A stretch of 64,000 nt of DNA from CAJXVY01 sp965660355. GTDB taxonomy: Bacteria; Actinomycetota; Actinomycetes; Actinomycetales; Microbacteriaceae. Position 1 is the stretch's first letter. Every line of letters starts with the position of its first letter. The notes under the pieces are model-generated. The model was not told the origin of the DNA and searched no databases. It was given only the letters and a program-made list of their open reading frames with translations. Shown here piece by piece: positions 7,496 to 15,622 of this stretch. The DNA is taken from NCBI GenBank assembly GCA_965660355.1, contig CBFHZN010000006.1, forward strand, positions 1 to 64,000. The letters run 5' to 3'. A program made the translations under genes and the position numbers.

Positions 7496-8540
7496 TTCCA
7501 AGATTGGTTTTGATTGTCGATATATCAAACCAAACTCGCAGGATGGAATCAGTCGATTCTCAATCGGGCTTTTTTCGTCTCTATCCAAAATGATCAAGCT
7601 CACGGCAATCATCAGCGACCCCCGACAACTCGAGAGTCTCCCCGCCGGAACTGAATACATAACCATCCACAAGCCAACCTCATATCTTGAGCCTTTAACT
7701 TCGATCAGGCTGAATAGGCACAATTTTGCAGTTGTGTATTCGCCAATGCAGACAATTGGAAGCCTTTGGAAAAGGCATAGGTTGATTCTCACCGTTCACG
7801 ACCTGATTTATTACTCGCACCCAACACCTCCCGCTTATTTCAACTTTTTCATTCGGCTTCTCTGGAGGGTCTACCACGCTAGTTTTCTTCCCCAAAAGTT
7901 GTTACTCAGGGGAGCAGATGAGGTCGTCACTGTGTCTGAAACCAGCAAAAGATTGATTATTGAGAACAAGCTGACCAGTAAAACGGTAACGGTTGTCCCA
8001 AATGCAACCAACGGGCTGGCTTATGAGAATCTGCCCGTTGAAAAAAAGATTGTTTACATGGGTAGTTTTATGCCTTATAAAAACGTAGAAGACCTAATAC
8101 GTGCCCTAGCAGAACTTGAAGGCTACCGTTTGCTACTGCTTTCCAAAATCACAGACAGAAGGCGTGATGAGCTTTCACAACTTGCCAAAAAGCTCTCGGT
8201 TACTGTGGAGTTTGCCAATGGAGTCAGTGATGATGAATACGCAAAGCACTTATCAACATCCACAGCATTGGTGCACGCCTCAAGCGATGAGGGGTTTGGC
8301 ATTCCAATCATCGAGGCAATGAGTGTTGGTTGTCCTGTGGTTTGTTCTGACATACCAATCTTTAGAGAGATTGCGGGAAGTGCTGGGTTATTTTTTGAGA
8401 TTGGAAATCGTAGGCAGTTTGCTGAACAGGTCAGAAATGCTCACCAAAATAGATCTGGAATGCGAAATGGTCTTGTAGCTCAGGCAAAGAATTTTGATTG
8501 GGAGCAATCGGCAAAGAGGCTTGCGAGATTATTGGTCTAA
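7488..8540 (+). CDS. GT4-family glycosyltransferase
   Basis: 350 residues with a GT-B fold. The N-domain begins KIGFDCRYI with a DGISRF loop; the C-domain carries the GT4 EX7E signature, Glu268 and Glu276, in SSDEGFGIPIIEAMSVG, and a VVPNAT motif before it. GT4 enzymes transfer sugars, often mannose or glucose, from nucleotide donors to lipids, polysaccharides or proteins. Donor and acceptor are unknown. There are no membrane helices. The TTG start overlaps the hydrolase stop; no polysaccharide cluster surrounds it, so it may act with the coupled hydrolase. Confidence 0.87.
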   Translation: MTNSKIGFDCRYIKPNSQDGISRFSIGLFSSLSKMIKLTAIISDPRQLESLPAGTEYITIHKPTSYLEPLTSIRLNRHNFAVVYSPMQTIGSLWKRHRLILTVHDLIYYSHPTPPAYFNFFIRLLWRVYHASFLPQKLLLRGADEVVTVSETSKRLIIENKLTSKTVTVVPNATNGLAYENLPVEKKIVYMGSFMPYKNVEDLIRALAELEGYRLLLLSKITDRRRDELSQLAKKLSVTVEFANGVSDDEYAKHLSTSTALVHASSDEGFGIPIIEAMSVGCPVVCSDIPIFREIAGSAGLFFEIGNRRQFAEQVRNAHQNRSGMRNGLVAQAKNFDWEQSAKRLARLLV

Positions 8541-9104
8541 TCCAATGGATTCTGGGCTCCAGCGATCAAGCTTCCAGGATTCTGAAAATCTAAAGGTGTG
8601 CAGGGAGGCGTTCATCAATCTCTCGCCAGTTGGGGGAAATTCATTATCGGTTACAAGGTTCAAAACAAACCTTATGAGTGCACCGTGGGTGACAACCAGG
8701 ACCCGCTTCCCGGAGTATTCGGTTTGAATTTCATCTAAAAGCTTTTGAGATCTTCGAAACACGCTGAATTCACTCTCAGCACCCGGTATCTGATCAAGTT
8801 TGGAATATCGCTGATGCCACTGCTCGTAAGTCATTCCCTCGCCAATTCCAAAACTTCTCTCCAATAGGCGTTCAGAGACCACGGGCTCTAAGCCGATGGC
8901 TTTTGAAATAATCTCAGCACTCTGTCTGGCACGGCTCAAAGGAGAGGTTAGCAAGAGATCCCAATCGCCAATTACCGCTGCGGCCATTTCAACCTGATTT
9001 ATTCCGGATTGATTCAGTTGAGTGTCGGCGGTTCCTTGCAAGCGCAGGTTGATGTTCCACTCTGTTTGGCCATGTCGAAACATTCCTAAAACTGTTTCAG
9101 TCAT
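8529..9104 (-). CDS. Histidine phosphatase family protein
   Basis: About 191 residues with the catalytic RHG near the N-terminus (FRHGQTEWN), TSPLSRARQSAE, and the second catalytic His in VVTHGALIR. These are the marks of the phosphoglycerate mutase-like phosphatase superfamily. The exact substrate is not evident. The ATG at 9104 overlaps the sirtuin stop, giving a two-gene unit; the 3' end overlaps the convergent glycosyltransferase by 12 bases. Confidence 0.88.
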   Translation of the reverse strand: MTETVLGMFRHGQTEWNINLRLQGTADTQLNQSGINQVEMAAAVIGDWDLLLTSPLSRARQSAEIISKAIGLEPVVSERLLERSFGIGEGMTYEQWHQRYSKLDQIPGAESEFSVFRRSQKLLDEIQTEYSGKRVLVVTHGALIRFVLNLVTDNEFPPTGERLMNASLHTFRFSESWKLDRWSPESIGLDQ

Positions 9105-9906
9105 CAATCAGCCCCGGCAACACATCAACTATTGAAGAATTTATTTTTGCCGTGACCAGACCATCAGCCTTTGTTTCACCTCTGTTTATTACGATTACCG
9201 GTTTTTGCTGTTTCAACGCTGATTTAACCAAACGAAGCCCAGAGTTGACCGACAGTGAGGAACCCAAGACTAAAAGTGCTTCAGTTTGCTCAACAAGCTG
9301 ATCGGCTTTTCTCGCCCTTGATTGGGGGACGCTCTCCCCAAAAAACACCACGTCGGGTTTATAGAAACCTCCGCAGTGATTGCAATTGGGAACCGCAAAG
9401 TCATCTGTTACCTCAATTTCGGCGTCTCCATCCGGACTGATCTCAACATCCAGGTCTCTAACCGCCTCAGGGTTGAGTTCGTGCAGCAGTTTATCCATCT
9501 CCTGTCGAGAAATAATTGACCCACAGCTCATACAAACCACCCTGGAGAGGGTTCCATGAAGCTCTAATACGTTTTTAGAACCTGCTTGCTGGTGCAATCC
9601 ATCGACATTTTGAGTTATAACTGGAGATTCATTTTTTGCAAGAACCTGGTGAGCGATATTCGGCTTAGCCTCAATAATCCTTTGCCAGCCAACATAACTT
9701 CTTGCCCAATATTTTGCCCTTGCTGAGTGAGAGCCTGTAAAAGTTTCATAGGTCATGGGGTGTTTTTCAACATGACCCTCGCCTCGATAGTCAGGAATAC
9801 CACTATCGGTGCTGATTCCCGCTCCAGTCATGGTTAGAAGCTTTTTTCCCGCAATCGCACTGCGAGCGTGCTCAATAGAGAATTGAATAGCAGGAGAAAG
9901 AGACAT
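9097..9906 (-). CDS. Sir2-family NAD-dependent protein deacylase
   Basis: 269 residues with all sirtuin signatures: GAGIS at 28-32, SGIPDYRG, QNVDGLH at 99-105, catalytic His117 in ELHGTL, and a zinc module of Cys125/Cys128 and Cys175/Cys178. The zinc insertion is longer than usual and acidic. Sirtuins remove acyl groups from lysines using NAD. It overlaps the downstream phosphatase gene. No SD is visible, but TACAAT lies 8 bases before the ATG. Confidence 0.92.
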   Translation of the reverse strand: MSLSPAIQFSIEHARSAIAGKKLLTMTGAGISTDSGIPDYRGEGHVEKHPMTYETFTGSHSARAKYWARSYVGWQRIIEAKPNIAHQVLAKNESPVITQNVDGLHQQAGSKNVLELHGTLSRVVCMSCGSIISRQEMDKLLHELNPEAVRDLDVEISPDGDAEIEVTDDFAVPNCNHCGGFYKPDVVFFGESVPQSRARKADQLVEQTEALLVLGSSLSVNSGLRLVKSALKQQKPVIVINRGETKADGLVTAKINSSIVDVLPGLIDD

Positions 9907-9914
9907 CGTACCTA

Positions 9915-9920
9915 ATTGTA
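9915..9920 (-). promoter_or_regulatory. Probable -10 box of leaderless sirtuin transcript
   Basis: TACAAT on the minus strand is followed by 8 bases and then the ATG at 9906, with no SD. The spacing fits a leaderless mRNA. Confidence 0.5.
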
Positions 9921-9992
9921 TGTCTTCTACCAGGGGAGCGAATGCAGATAAGAAAGCTAATTTTTGACTTTATGTACTTGAATTAAATTTTG

Positions 9993-10078
9993 TGTCCGAG
10001 GGGGGACTTGAACCCCCACCCTCTTATGCGAGGACTAGCACCTCAAGCTAGCGCGTCTACCGATTCCGCCACCCGGAC
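9993..10078 (-). tRNA. tRNA-Leu (anticodon GAG)
   Basis: An 86-base class II tRNA. The acceptor strands GTCCGGG and CTCGGAC pair with one G-T, the anticodon stem CTAGC/GCTAG encloses the loop TTGAGGT giving anticodon GAG, the T arm is GGGGG-TTCAAGT-CCCCC, and there is a long variable arm. It reads CUC and CUU leucine codons. The CCA end is not encoded. Confidence 0.96.
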
Positions 10079-10142
10079 TGGTGTTTAAGCCGCCTAAATC
10101 TAACACGAAACCCAAATGCTTGGGGATAAGCGTTTTGGGCAC

Positions 10143-10148
10143 TACCGT
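10143..10148 (+). promoter_or_regulatory. Probable -10 box of leaderless small gene
   Basis: TACCGT is followed by GTTGAC and then the ATG at 10155, a 6-base gap and no SD. It supports the ATG at 10155 as the real start. Confidence 0.4.
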
Positions 10149-10154
10149 GTTGAC

Positions 10155-10358
10155 ATGAGTGATTCACGACAGGCTTTATCAAAGCTTATCAGCGCTTTGG
10201 AGAGGCACTATGAACTGATTAGTCAAAACCATGGTGGCAATGACGAAATCATTCTGCAGGCATTCACTCAGATTGAAGATGCTTTTGTGGATTATGAAGA
10301 AATCATTGGCGTGGAATTCGATGAATATCTTCCGCTTGAAATAGCAGAAGAAGAATGA
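10155..10358 (+). CDS. Small acidic conserved hypothetical protein upstream of uppP
   Basis: 67 residues, acidic, probably all helical: SRQALSKLISALERHYE followed by IEDAFVDYEEIIGVEFDEYLP. No known domain is recognised; small acidic proteins of similar pattern are common in Microbacteriaceae. The start at 10155 is preferred over an ATG at 10116 because of the promoter-like box just upstream. Its stop overlaps the uppP start (ATGA), indicating coupling. Confidence 0.65.
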   Translation: MSDSRQALSKLISALERHYELISQNHGGNDEIILQAFTQIEDAFVDYEEIIGVEFDEYLPLEIAEEE

Positions 10359-11167
10359 GTTTCTTTGAGGCTCTATTACTCGGTCTAGTGCAGGGACTAA
10401 CCGAGTTTTTGCCGGTTTCCTCCTCAGCTCACGTGCAAATAGCACAGGAAATTTTGGACCTCAGTGATCTGAGCAGGCCACAGCTAACCGCCTTTATTGC
10501 AATCATCCAACTGGGCACTGAGTTGGCAGTCGTTTTGTATTTCGCCAAAGATATTTTGCGAATTATCAAAACTTGGTTTTCCGCTGGTTTTCAATCCTTT
10601 AGCGCGCAGCCTGTTGATGCGAGACTTGGCTGGTTAGTAATAATCGGAACAATTCCTATTGTTTCGCTTGGCTTAATTTTTGAAAATCAAATTGAAAACG
10701 AGTTACGAAGTTTGACGCTGATTGGGATTACCCTGATTGTGTTCGGAATTGCCCTTGGTCTGGCCGACTGGTTGGGTCCAAAAACAAAAGACATCTCAAA
10801 AATTGGCATTCGCGATGGAGCACTGATTGGGATAGGGCAGGCGATGGCCCTGATACCCGGCGTTTCCCGCTCAGGGGGCTCAATCACGGTTGGCAGATTG
10901 CTCGGCCTAAACAGGGAGGCTGCAACTAGATTCAGTTTTCTCATTGCCATCCCAGCAGTGCTGGGGGCGGGGTTGTATCAATTTATAACAAGCTATACAG
11001 ATTTGCCGGAGGGACTGTTGGTTTCCACACTGATCGCAACTTTAGTCAGCTTTGTTGTAGGTTATGCGGTCATCGCATTTTTGCTTGCCTACGTGAAAAA
11101 AGGTAGCTTTCTACCCTTTGTGATCTGGCGTGTTTTGGTTGGGGTGTTTGTGCTAACCCTGATCTAA
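10355..11167 (+). CDS. uppP: UppP (BacA), undecaprenyl-diphosphatase
   Basis: 270 residues with about eight membrane helices and both UppP signatures: GLTEFLPVSSSAH at about 14-26 (catalytic Glu, Ser and His) and PGVSRSGGSIT in the second half. It recycles the undecaprenyl carrier lipid used by MraY and MurG, both encoded in this window. The ATG overlaps the stop of the small acidic gene. It converges with the PAC2 gene with a 4-base overlap. Confidence 0.95.
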   Translation: MSFFEALLLGLVQGLTEFLPVSSSAHVQIAQEILDLSDLSRPQLTAFIAIIQLGTELAVVLYFAKDILRIIKTWFSAGFQSFSAQPVDARLGWLVIIGTIPIVSLGLIFENQIENELRSLTLIGITLIVFGIALGLADWLGPKTKDISKIGIRDGALIGIGQAMALIPGVSRSGGSITVGRLLGLNREAATRFSFLIAIPAVLGAGLYQFITSYTDLPEGLLVSTLIATLVSFVVGYAVIAFLLAYVKKGSFLPFVIWRVLVGVFVLTLI

Positions 11168-12030
11168 AAACCTTTTCCCTCGTCAGGTCGGTCTTTATTT
11201 TGGCGCAGGTATTTTTCAAACTCAAAGGCAATTTGTTCACCACTGATTTGTTCGCTGTCCATTGAATCTCTTCGCTCTTCTAAAGTTTCGATGTAGTTGG
11301 CCATTTCATCGTCTTGCTCGGCAACCTCATCTATTCCGCGCTCCCATTCAAAAGCCTGCTCCGCCAAGGTGGAACTGTCAAAGCCCACCTCCAAGACGTC
11401 CTCTACCGCCTGCATCAAAGCTAAGGCTGCTTTGGGGGCCGGGGCGTTGTGGACATAATGCGGCACCGCCGCCCAGAAACTCAGAAAGGGTAGATGTTCA
11501 AGCTGCAATCGCTCTGCGATGATGCTTAGGATTCCAACCGGACCCTCGTATTGAGGGGTTTCAGCATCATACAGATCACGAACTTCTTTATAAGGTGAGC
11601 TTTTAAAAATCTGTATCGGTCTGGAGTGGGGGACATCAGCAAGCATGGCACCTAAGAAAATTACCGACTCAATTTCTCTGTCGTCAATAAATTCCATTAG
11701 TTCATCAGCAAATGATCGCCACCTGCGGGAGGGCTCGGGGCCAGTCAGAACAAAGGTGTTCGCCATTTTTGGAAATTTTTCAATCACCTCAGAGGATGCA
11801 CCAAGCAATTCCGTTGTGGGCCAAATAAGTTCTCTTTTACCATCCTCGAGGTTTTTAACAACGGGCCTTGAGAACTGGAAGTCGTAATACTCTTCCGGGT
11901 CTATGCTCTCTAAAACAACTCCGCCAATTTGGTTGACAATCTCGGAGGCGGCAAGTGTCGCCCCCTCGGCTGCATCATTCCAGCCCTCAAAGGCAATGAT
12001 TAGAGTTCGGGAGTCAAAAATAGAAGTCAA
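11164..12030 (-). CDS. PAC2 family protein
   Basis: 288 residues. The N-terminus reads LIIAFEGWNDAAEGAT, characteristic of the actinobacterial PAC2 family (distant relatives of proteasome-assembly chaperones), with a conserved FLGAMLADVPHSRP segment and an acidic C-terminal helix. Cellular role is unknown. In relatives it is often near trmI and the pupylation genes; here trmI is 700 bases away but pupylation genes are absent. The TTG start has AAAGG five bases upstream. Confidence 0.87.
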   Translation of the reverse strand: MTSIFDSRTLIIAFEGWNDAAEGATLAASEIVNQIGGVVLESIDPEEYYDFQFSRPVVKNLEDGKRELIWPTTELLGASSEVIEKFPKMANTFVLTGPEPSRRWRSFADELMEFIDDREIESVIFLGAMLADVPHSRPIQIFKSSPYKEVRDLYDAETPQYEGPVGILSIIAERLQLEHLPFLSFWAAVPHYVHNAPAPKAALALMQAVEDVLEVGFDSSTLAEQAFEWERGIDEVAEQDDEMANYIETLEERRDSMDSEQISGEQIAFEFEKYLRQNKDRPDEGKGF

Positions 12031-12073
12031 GTCGACCTTTCTTTCGCCCTGAAACTCTAGTTCATATGCAAGC

Positions 12074-12079
12074 TAAACT
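12074..12079 (+). promoter_or_regulatory. Probable -10 box of leaderless HAD gene
   Basis: TAAACT ends 8 bases before the ATG at 12088; no SD is present, consistent with a leaderless transcript. Confidence 0.45.
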
Positions 12080-12087
12080 CATAGGCG

Positions 12088-12759
12088 ATGACGAAACAGA
12101 CTTTTCAAGCGGTGCTTTGGGATATGGATGGAACGCTTGTCGACACTGAACCCTACTGGTTGAAAAGCGAGCAGGCCTTCGCTGAGAGACATGAGGTGGC
12201 ATGGGAACTAAGCGATGCCGAGCAATTCATCGGGTATTCCCTTTATGACACTGCAGACATACTCCGCAAAAAATTCAACCTGCAAGACAAAACTGACCAG
12301 CAAATCATTGATGAACTAACAACCGGGGTTGTTGAGCAAATCGAAGATGAGCTTCCTTTTCGGCCCGGAGCGCTGGAATTGCTTTTAGAGCTTCGAGAAA
12401 AACAAATTCCGACCGCTCTGGTCACGATGAGTATGACCGAAATGGCTAGGTCGGTTGTCCAGAGAATTCCGTTTAAGGCCTTCGATTACGTTTTGGGGGG
12501 TGATCAGGTGCAGTTTGGCAAACCCCACCCAGAGCCCTATCTGAGAGCTGCTGAGACTCTCGGGGTTGACCCTTCTGAGTGCATAGCTCTGGAAGACAGC
12601 AAAACAGGTCTCACAAGCGCAGAGACCGCTGGAACGGTTGCGATAGGAATTCCACACATTGCAAGCATTCCGATGCAACCGGGAAGAATCTTGATTGAAT
12701 CATTGCAAGGGATGACAGTTTCCAAATTGCAACAGATTTACGAGGAGCACCGTGGATAA
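12088..12759 (+). CDS. HAD superfamily (IA) phosphatase
   Basis: 223 residues with motif I WDMDGTLVDT (Asp12, Asp14), motif II TMSM region, Lys in FGKPHPEPY and motif IV ALEDSKTG; the helical cap lies between motifs I and II, so it is subfamily IA, close to beta-phosphoglucomutase or 2-deoxyglucose-6-phosphate phosphatase types. Substrate unknown. It overlaps trmI by 8 bases, the usual neighbour in actinobacteria. Confidence 0.88.
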   Translation: MTKQTFQAVLWDMDGTLVDTEPYWLKSEQAFAERHEVAWELSDAEQFIGYSLYDTADILRKKFNLQDKTDQQIIDELTTGVVEQIEDELPFRPGALELLLELREKQIPTALVTMSMTEMARSVVQRIPFKAFDYVLGGDQVQFGKPHPEPYLRAAETLGVDPSECIALEDSKTGLTSAETAGTVAIGIPHIASIPMQPGRILIESLQGMTVSKLQQIYEEHRG

Positions 12760-13747
12760 GCCAGAGATATTTCAAGTTGGTGACCGGGTGCAACTTACAG
12801 GCCCTAAGGGTCGAATGAATACCTTCACACTGGCAACCGACGGTAAGTGGGGCTCTCACCGCGGAGAGATATTGCATGAGCAGCTAATTGGAATTCCCGA
12901 GGGTTCGGTGATAGAAAACTCGGCTGGAGTTGAGTATTTGGCACTGAAGCCACTTCTGAATGATTTCGTTCTTTCAATGCCACGAGGGGCGAACATCATC
13001 TACCCCAAGGATGCAGGACAGATAATCACTCAGGGTGATATTTTCCCTGGTGCGCGAGTGGTGGAGGCTGGCGTTGGCTCAGGTGGGTTGGCAAGTTATC
13101 TGCTTCGGGCAATTGGTGATTCGGGTAAATTGATGAGTTTTGAAAAAAGGGAAGAATTCGCCCAAATTGCAGAGTCAAATGTTGTCACTGAGCTTGGCCG
13201 CAAACCCGAAAACTGGTCGATTACAGTGGGTTCCTTAGAGGAAAAATTACCTCAAATGACATCCGCGGGCGAGGTGGATCGGGTTGTGCTGGACATGCTC
13301 TCACCATGGAATTGCATTGAGCAGGTGAGTGACGCCCTCAGGCCAGGAGGAGTGTTGATTGTTTATGTAGCTACCGTTACTCAGCTTTCAAGGATTACTC
13401 AGGCTATCGAGCAAACCTCTGGATACACTAAGCCACAAGCCACAGAAACCATGGTTCGAGGATGGCACGTGGAGGGTTTGGCGGTAAGGCCCGAGCACAG
13501 GATGATTGCCCATACTGGTTTTTTGCTGTTCGCCAGAAGATTGGCACCAGGGACAAATTTGCCGACATTTAAAACCAGAAGGGTAAGTAAAACCCAATAC
13601 TCTGAAGAAGACATGGAAATCTGGACTCCGGAGGCATTGGGGGAGGCGAACGCCAGTGCTAAAAAAATAAGGAAGAATGTTCGTAAGGCAGACGCCGCGA
13701 AACAAGCCAAACTAACCAGAGGTGGTAAAGATATTGAGAATAATTAG
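12752..13747 (+). CDS. trmI: TrmI, tRNA (adenine-N1) methyltransferase
   Basis: 331 residues: an N-terminal beta domain with GPKGRMNTFTL, a Rossmann methyltransferase domain with VVEAGVGSGGLASYLL at 103-118, and the DMLSPW motif that contacts the target adenine. The enzyme makes m1A58 in tRNA T loops. The C-terminal 40 residues are a lysine/arginine/alanine tail. The GTG start overlaps the HAD gene. The 3' end overlaps the FKBP lipoprotein gene by about 14 bases. Confidence 0.93.
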   Translation: MDKPEIFQVGDRVQLTGPKGRMNTFTLATDGKWGSHRGEILHEQLIGIPEGSVIENSAGVEYLALKPLLNDFVLSMPRGANIIYPKDAGQIITQGDIFPGARVVEAGVGSGGLASYLLRAIGDSGKLMSFEKREEFAQIAESNVVTELGRKPENWSITVGSLEEKLPQMTSAGEVDRVVLDMLSPWNCIEQVSDALRPGGVLIVYVATVTQLSRITQAIEQTSGYTKPQATETMVRGWHVEGLAVRPEHRMIAHTGFLLFARRLAPGTNLPTFKTRRVSKTQYSEEDMEIWTPEALGEANASAKKIRKNVRKADAAKQAKLTRGGKDIENN

Positions 13748-14690
13748 GGCCCTAGCGATGATTGCAGCACCAGCGTTTGTTTTGGCTGGGTGTGCAGCTG
13801 CAGAACCGCAGACCGAGTCAGGCTCAACCACCCTCTGCGACCCAGCAGTAAGTGGCGAGGCAAGTGAAGTGGTCAGTGTCAGCGGTGAAAAGGATGGGGA
13901 AATCGAATTGAGCTTTCCGACACCTCTGAATACCGAAACCAGCCAAACAACGATTGTTCAGGAGGGTGCGGGAAGAGATTTCACTGGTGAGGCCCTGAGC
14001 CGATTCCAGTATTCGATTTATAACGGAGCAAGTGGTGAACTAATTGGTTCCACCGGTTTCGAAGGAGATCAGTTAGCAGAGGTGTTCGCAACTGTCGAAT
14101 CCGTGCCTAATTTTTGCAATGTTTTTGCCGGTATCCCTTCGGGCAGTAGCTTCGTGACAGTTTTTGCCCCCGGTGATTTCCACGACGGATTAGGAAATCC
14201 TGACTTTGGCATCTCTGCCGAGGACTCGGTTGTGATGTATGTAGAGCTTGAAGAGATTGCTTACCCAAGGGCAACTGGTGAGCAACAAGCCCAAGCGGCA
14301 GGCTTCCCAACAGTTGTTCTCACACCGGAGGGACAACCGGGCATTCAACCCCTCGAGGGGAGTGCCCCAGAAGAATTTTCCAGCAATGTGCTCATAGAGG
14401 GAAGTGGTGAGGAAATTGCAATTGGAGATGCTGTAAACGTTCATTACTCTGGTTGGACCTGGGATGGTGTCCAGTTTGACTCCAGCTGGGAACGTGGCGC
14501 ACCCGCAAAGTTCACGGTGAGTCAACAAGCACTGATTGAAGGGTTTGTCAGGGCTTTGGAGGGAGTGAAAGTTGGCTCACAGGTTATCGCAGTAATTCCA
14601 CCTGAGCTTGGCTATGGAGATGCTGGAACTGGAAGCATTCCCGGCGGAGCAACCTTGGTATTCGTGGTTGACGTATTGTCTATCGACTAA
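13734..14690 (+). CDS. FKBP-type peptidyl-prolyl isomerase lipoprotein
   Basis: About 318 residues. The N-terminus is a lipoprotein signal with lipobox VLAGC (Cys20), followed by an unusual beta-rich region and a C-terminal FKBP domain from about residue 215 (VNVHYSGWTWDGVQFDSSW, GFVRALEGVKVGSQ, IPPELGYG, LVFVVDVLSID). It should fold exported proteins at the outer face of the membrane. The TTG at 13734 is chosen because AGAGGTGG lies about 8 bases upstream; a GTG at 13722 would overlap that site. Such a gene usually sits near pafA/pafBC in actinobacteria. The stop overlaps pafB (TAATG). Confidence 0.9.
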   Translation: MRIIRALAMIAAPAFVLAGCAAAEPQTESGSTTLCDPAVSGEASEVVSVSGEKDGEIELSFPTPLNTETSQTTIVQEGAGRDFTGEALSRFQYSIYNGASGELIGSTGFEGDQLAEVFATVESVPNFCNVFAGIPSGSSFVTVFAPGDFHDGLGNPDFGISAEDSVVMYVELEEIAYPRATGEQQAQAAGFPTVVLTPEGQPGIQPLEGSAPEEFSSNVLIEGSGEEIAIGDAVNVHYSGWTWDGVQFDSSWERGAPAKFTVSQQALIEGFVRALEGVKVGSQVIAVIPPELGYGDAGTGSIPGGATLVFVVDVLSID

Positions 14691-15622
14691 TGGAAAAAGC
14701 GTCGCAGACCGAGAGACTTTTGAACCTTGTCTGCGTTTTGCTGACCAGTGAAATCGGCATGACCAAGTCTGAGCTTTATCAAGCAGTGCGTGGTTATCAG
14801 CAAAAAGCTGAGGGAAACACAGACGCACTGGACAAGTTGTTTGACAGAGACAAAGACCTCATTCGAGAGTATGGGGTTCAACTGGTCAGCAATGGAAATG
14901 AGAAAAAACACAACGTTCGCTATCGAATCGCGGACGGTGAGTTTAGTTGGCCAAAGGATCTGGAACTCACTGGCAGACAGCTGGAGCTATTGGAATTAGC
15001 TGCAATGGCTTGGTCAAAAACCTCCATCAAAAACTTTGCAGATTTTGGACTCATTAAACTTCGCGCACTCGGTCACAACATTGATAATTCGATAATTGGT
15101 CTAGCTCCCAGAATCACAATTTCAGACCAGAATTTTGAGATCCTATCCAGCGCAATTGTTGAAAAAACAGCTGTCAAATTTGAATATTTGAAACTAGACG
15201 CGATCAACCCTGAGCAGAAGACTGTTCTTCCTCTAAAGATTAGAAACATAGAGGGGGAGTGGGTTCTATTGGCAAAAGATGCAAAAAATTCACAGGTCAA
15301 AAACTATTTGCTTAGAAGAATCATCTCTTCGGTTTCTAGCTCCAGCGCAGAGATTCAAATTCGCAATTCAGAAATTGAACGAGCAGAGACTGACTTGGAG
15401 CAATATATTCAGCAAAATGTGGCTGAATTATGGGTCAGGGAAGACTCCGAAGCTGAATTCAAATACGGAAAAAGTGGCGAAATAACCATCAACTACATGG
15501 ATGAGGAGCTACTGAGCGAGGATATTCTGGACCTTGCAGCCGATGTCCGAGTTATTTCGCCTGAATCTCTGGCAAAAAGAATTTCTGATGCAATCAAGAG
15601 AGTGGTGAGTGAGCATGCCTAA
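14690..15622 (+). CDS. pafB: PafB, WYL-domain transcriptional regulator
   Basis: 310 residues: an N-terminal winged-helix region (ERLLNLVCVLLTSEIGMTKSEL), a central WYL domain around residues 150-225 (KFEYLKL, WVLLAKD) and a C-terminal WCX region. With PafC it forms the PafBC activator of the LexA-independent DNA-damage response described in mycobacteria. Its ATG overlaps the FKBP stop and its end overlaps pafC, so translation is coupled. The WYL triad is degenerate. Confidence 0.88.
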   Translation: MEKASQTERLLNLVCVLLTSEIGMTKSELYQAVRGYQQKAEGNTDALDKLFDRDKDLIREYGVQLVSNGNEKKHNVRYRIADGEFSWPKDLELTGRQLELLELAAMAWSKTSIKNFADFGLIKLRALGHNIDNSIIGLAPRITISDQNFEILSSAIVEKTAVKFEYLKLDAINPEQKTVLPLKIRNIEGEWVLLAKDAKNSQVKNYLLRRIISSVSSSSAEIQIRNSEIERAETDLEQYIQQNVAELWVREDSEAEFKYGKSGEITINYMDEELLSEDILDLAADVRVISPESLAKRISDAIKRVVSEHA

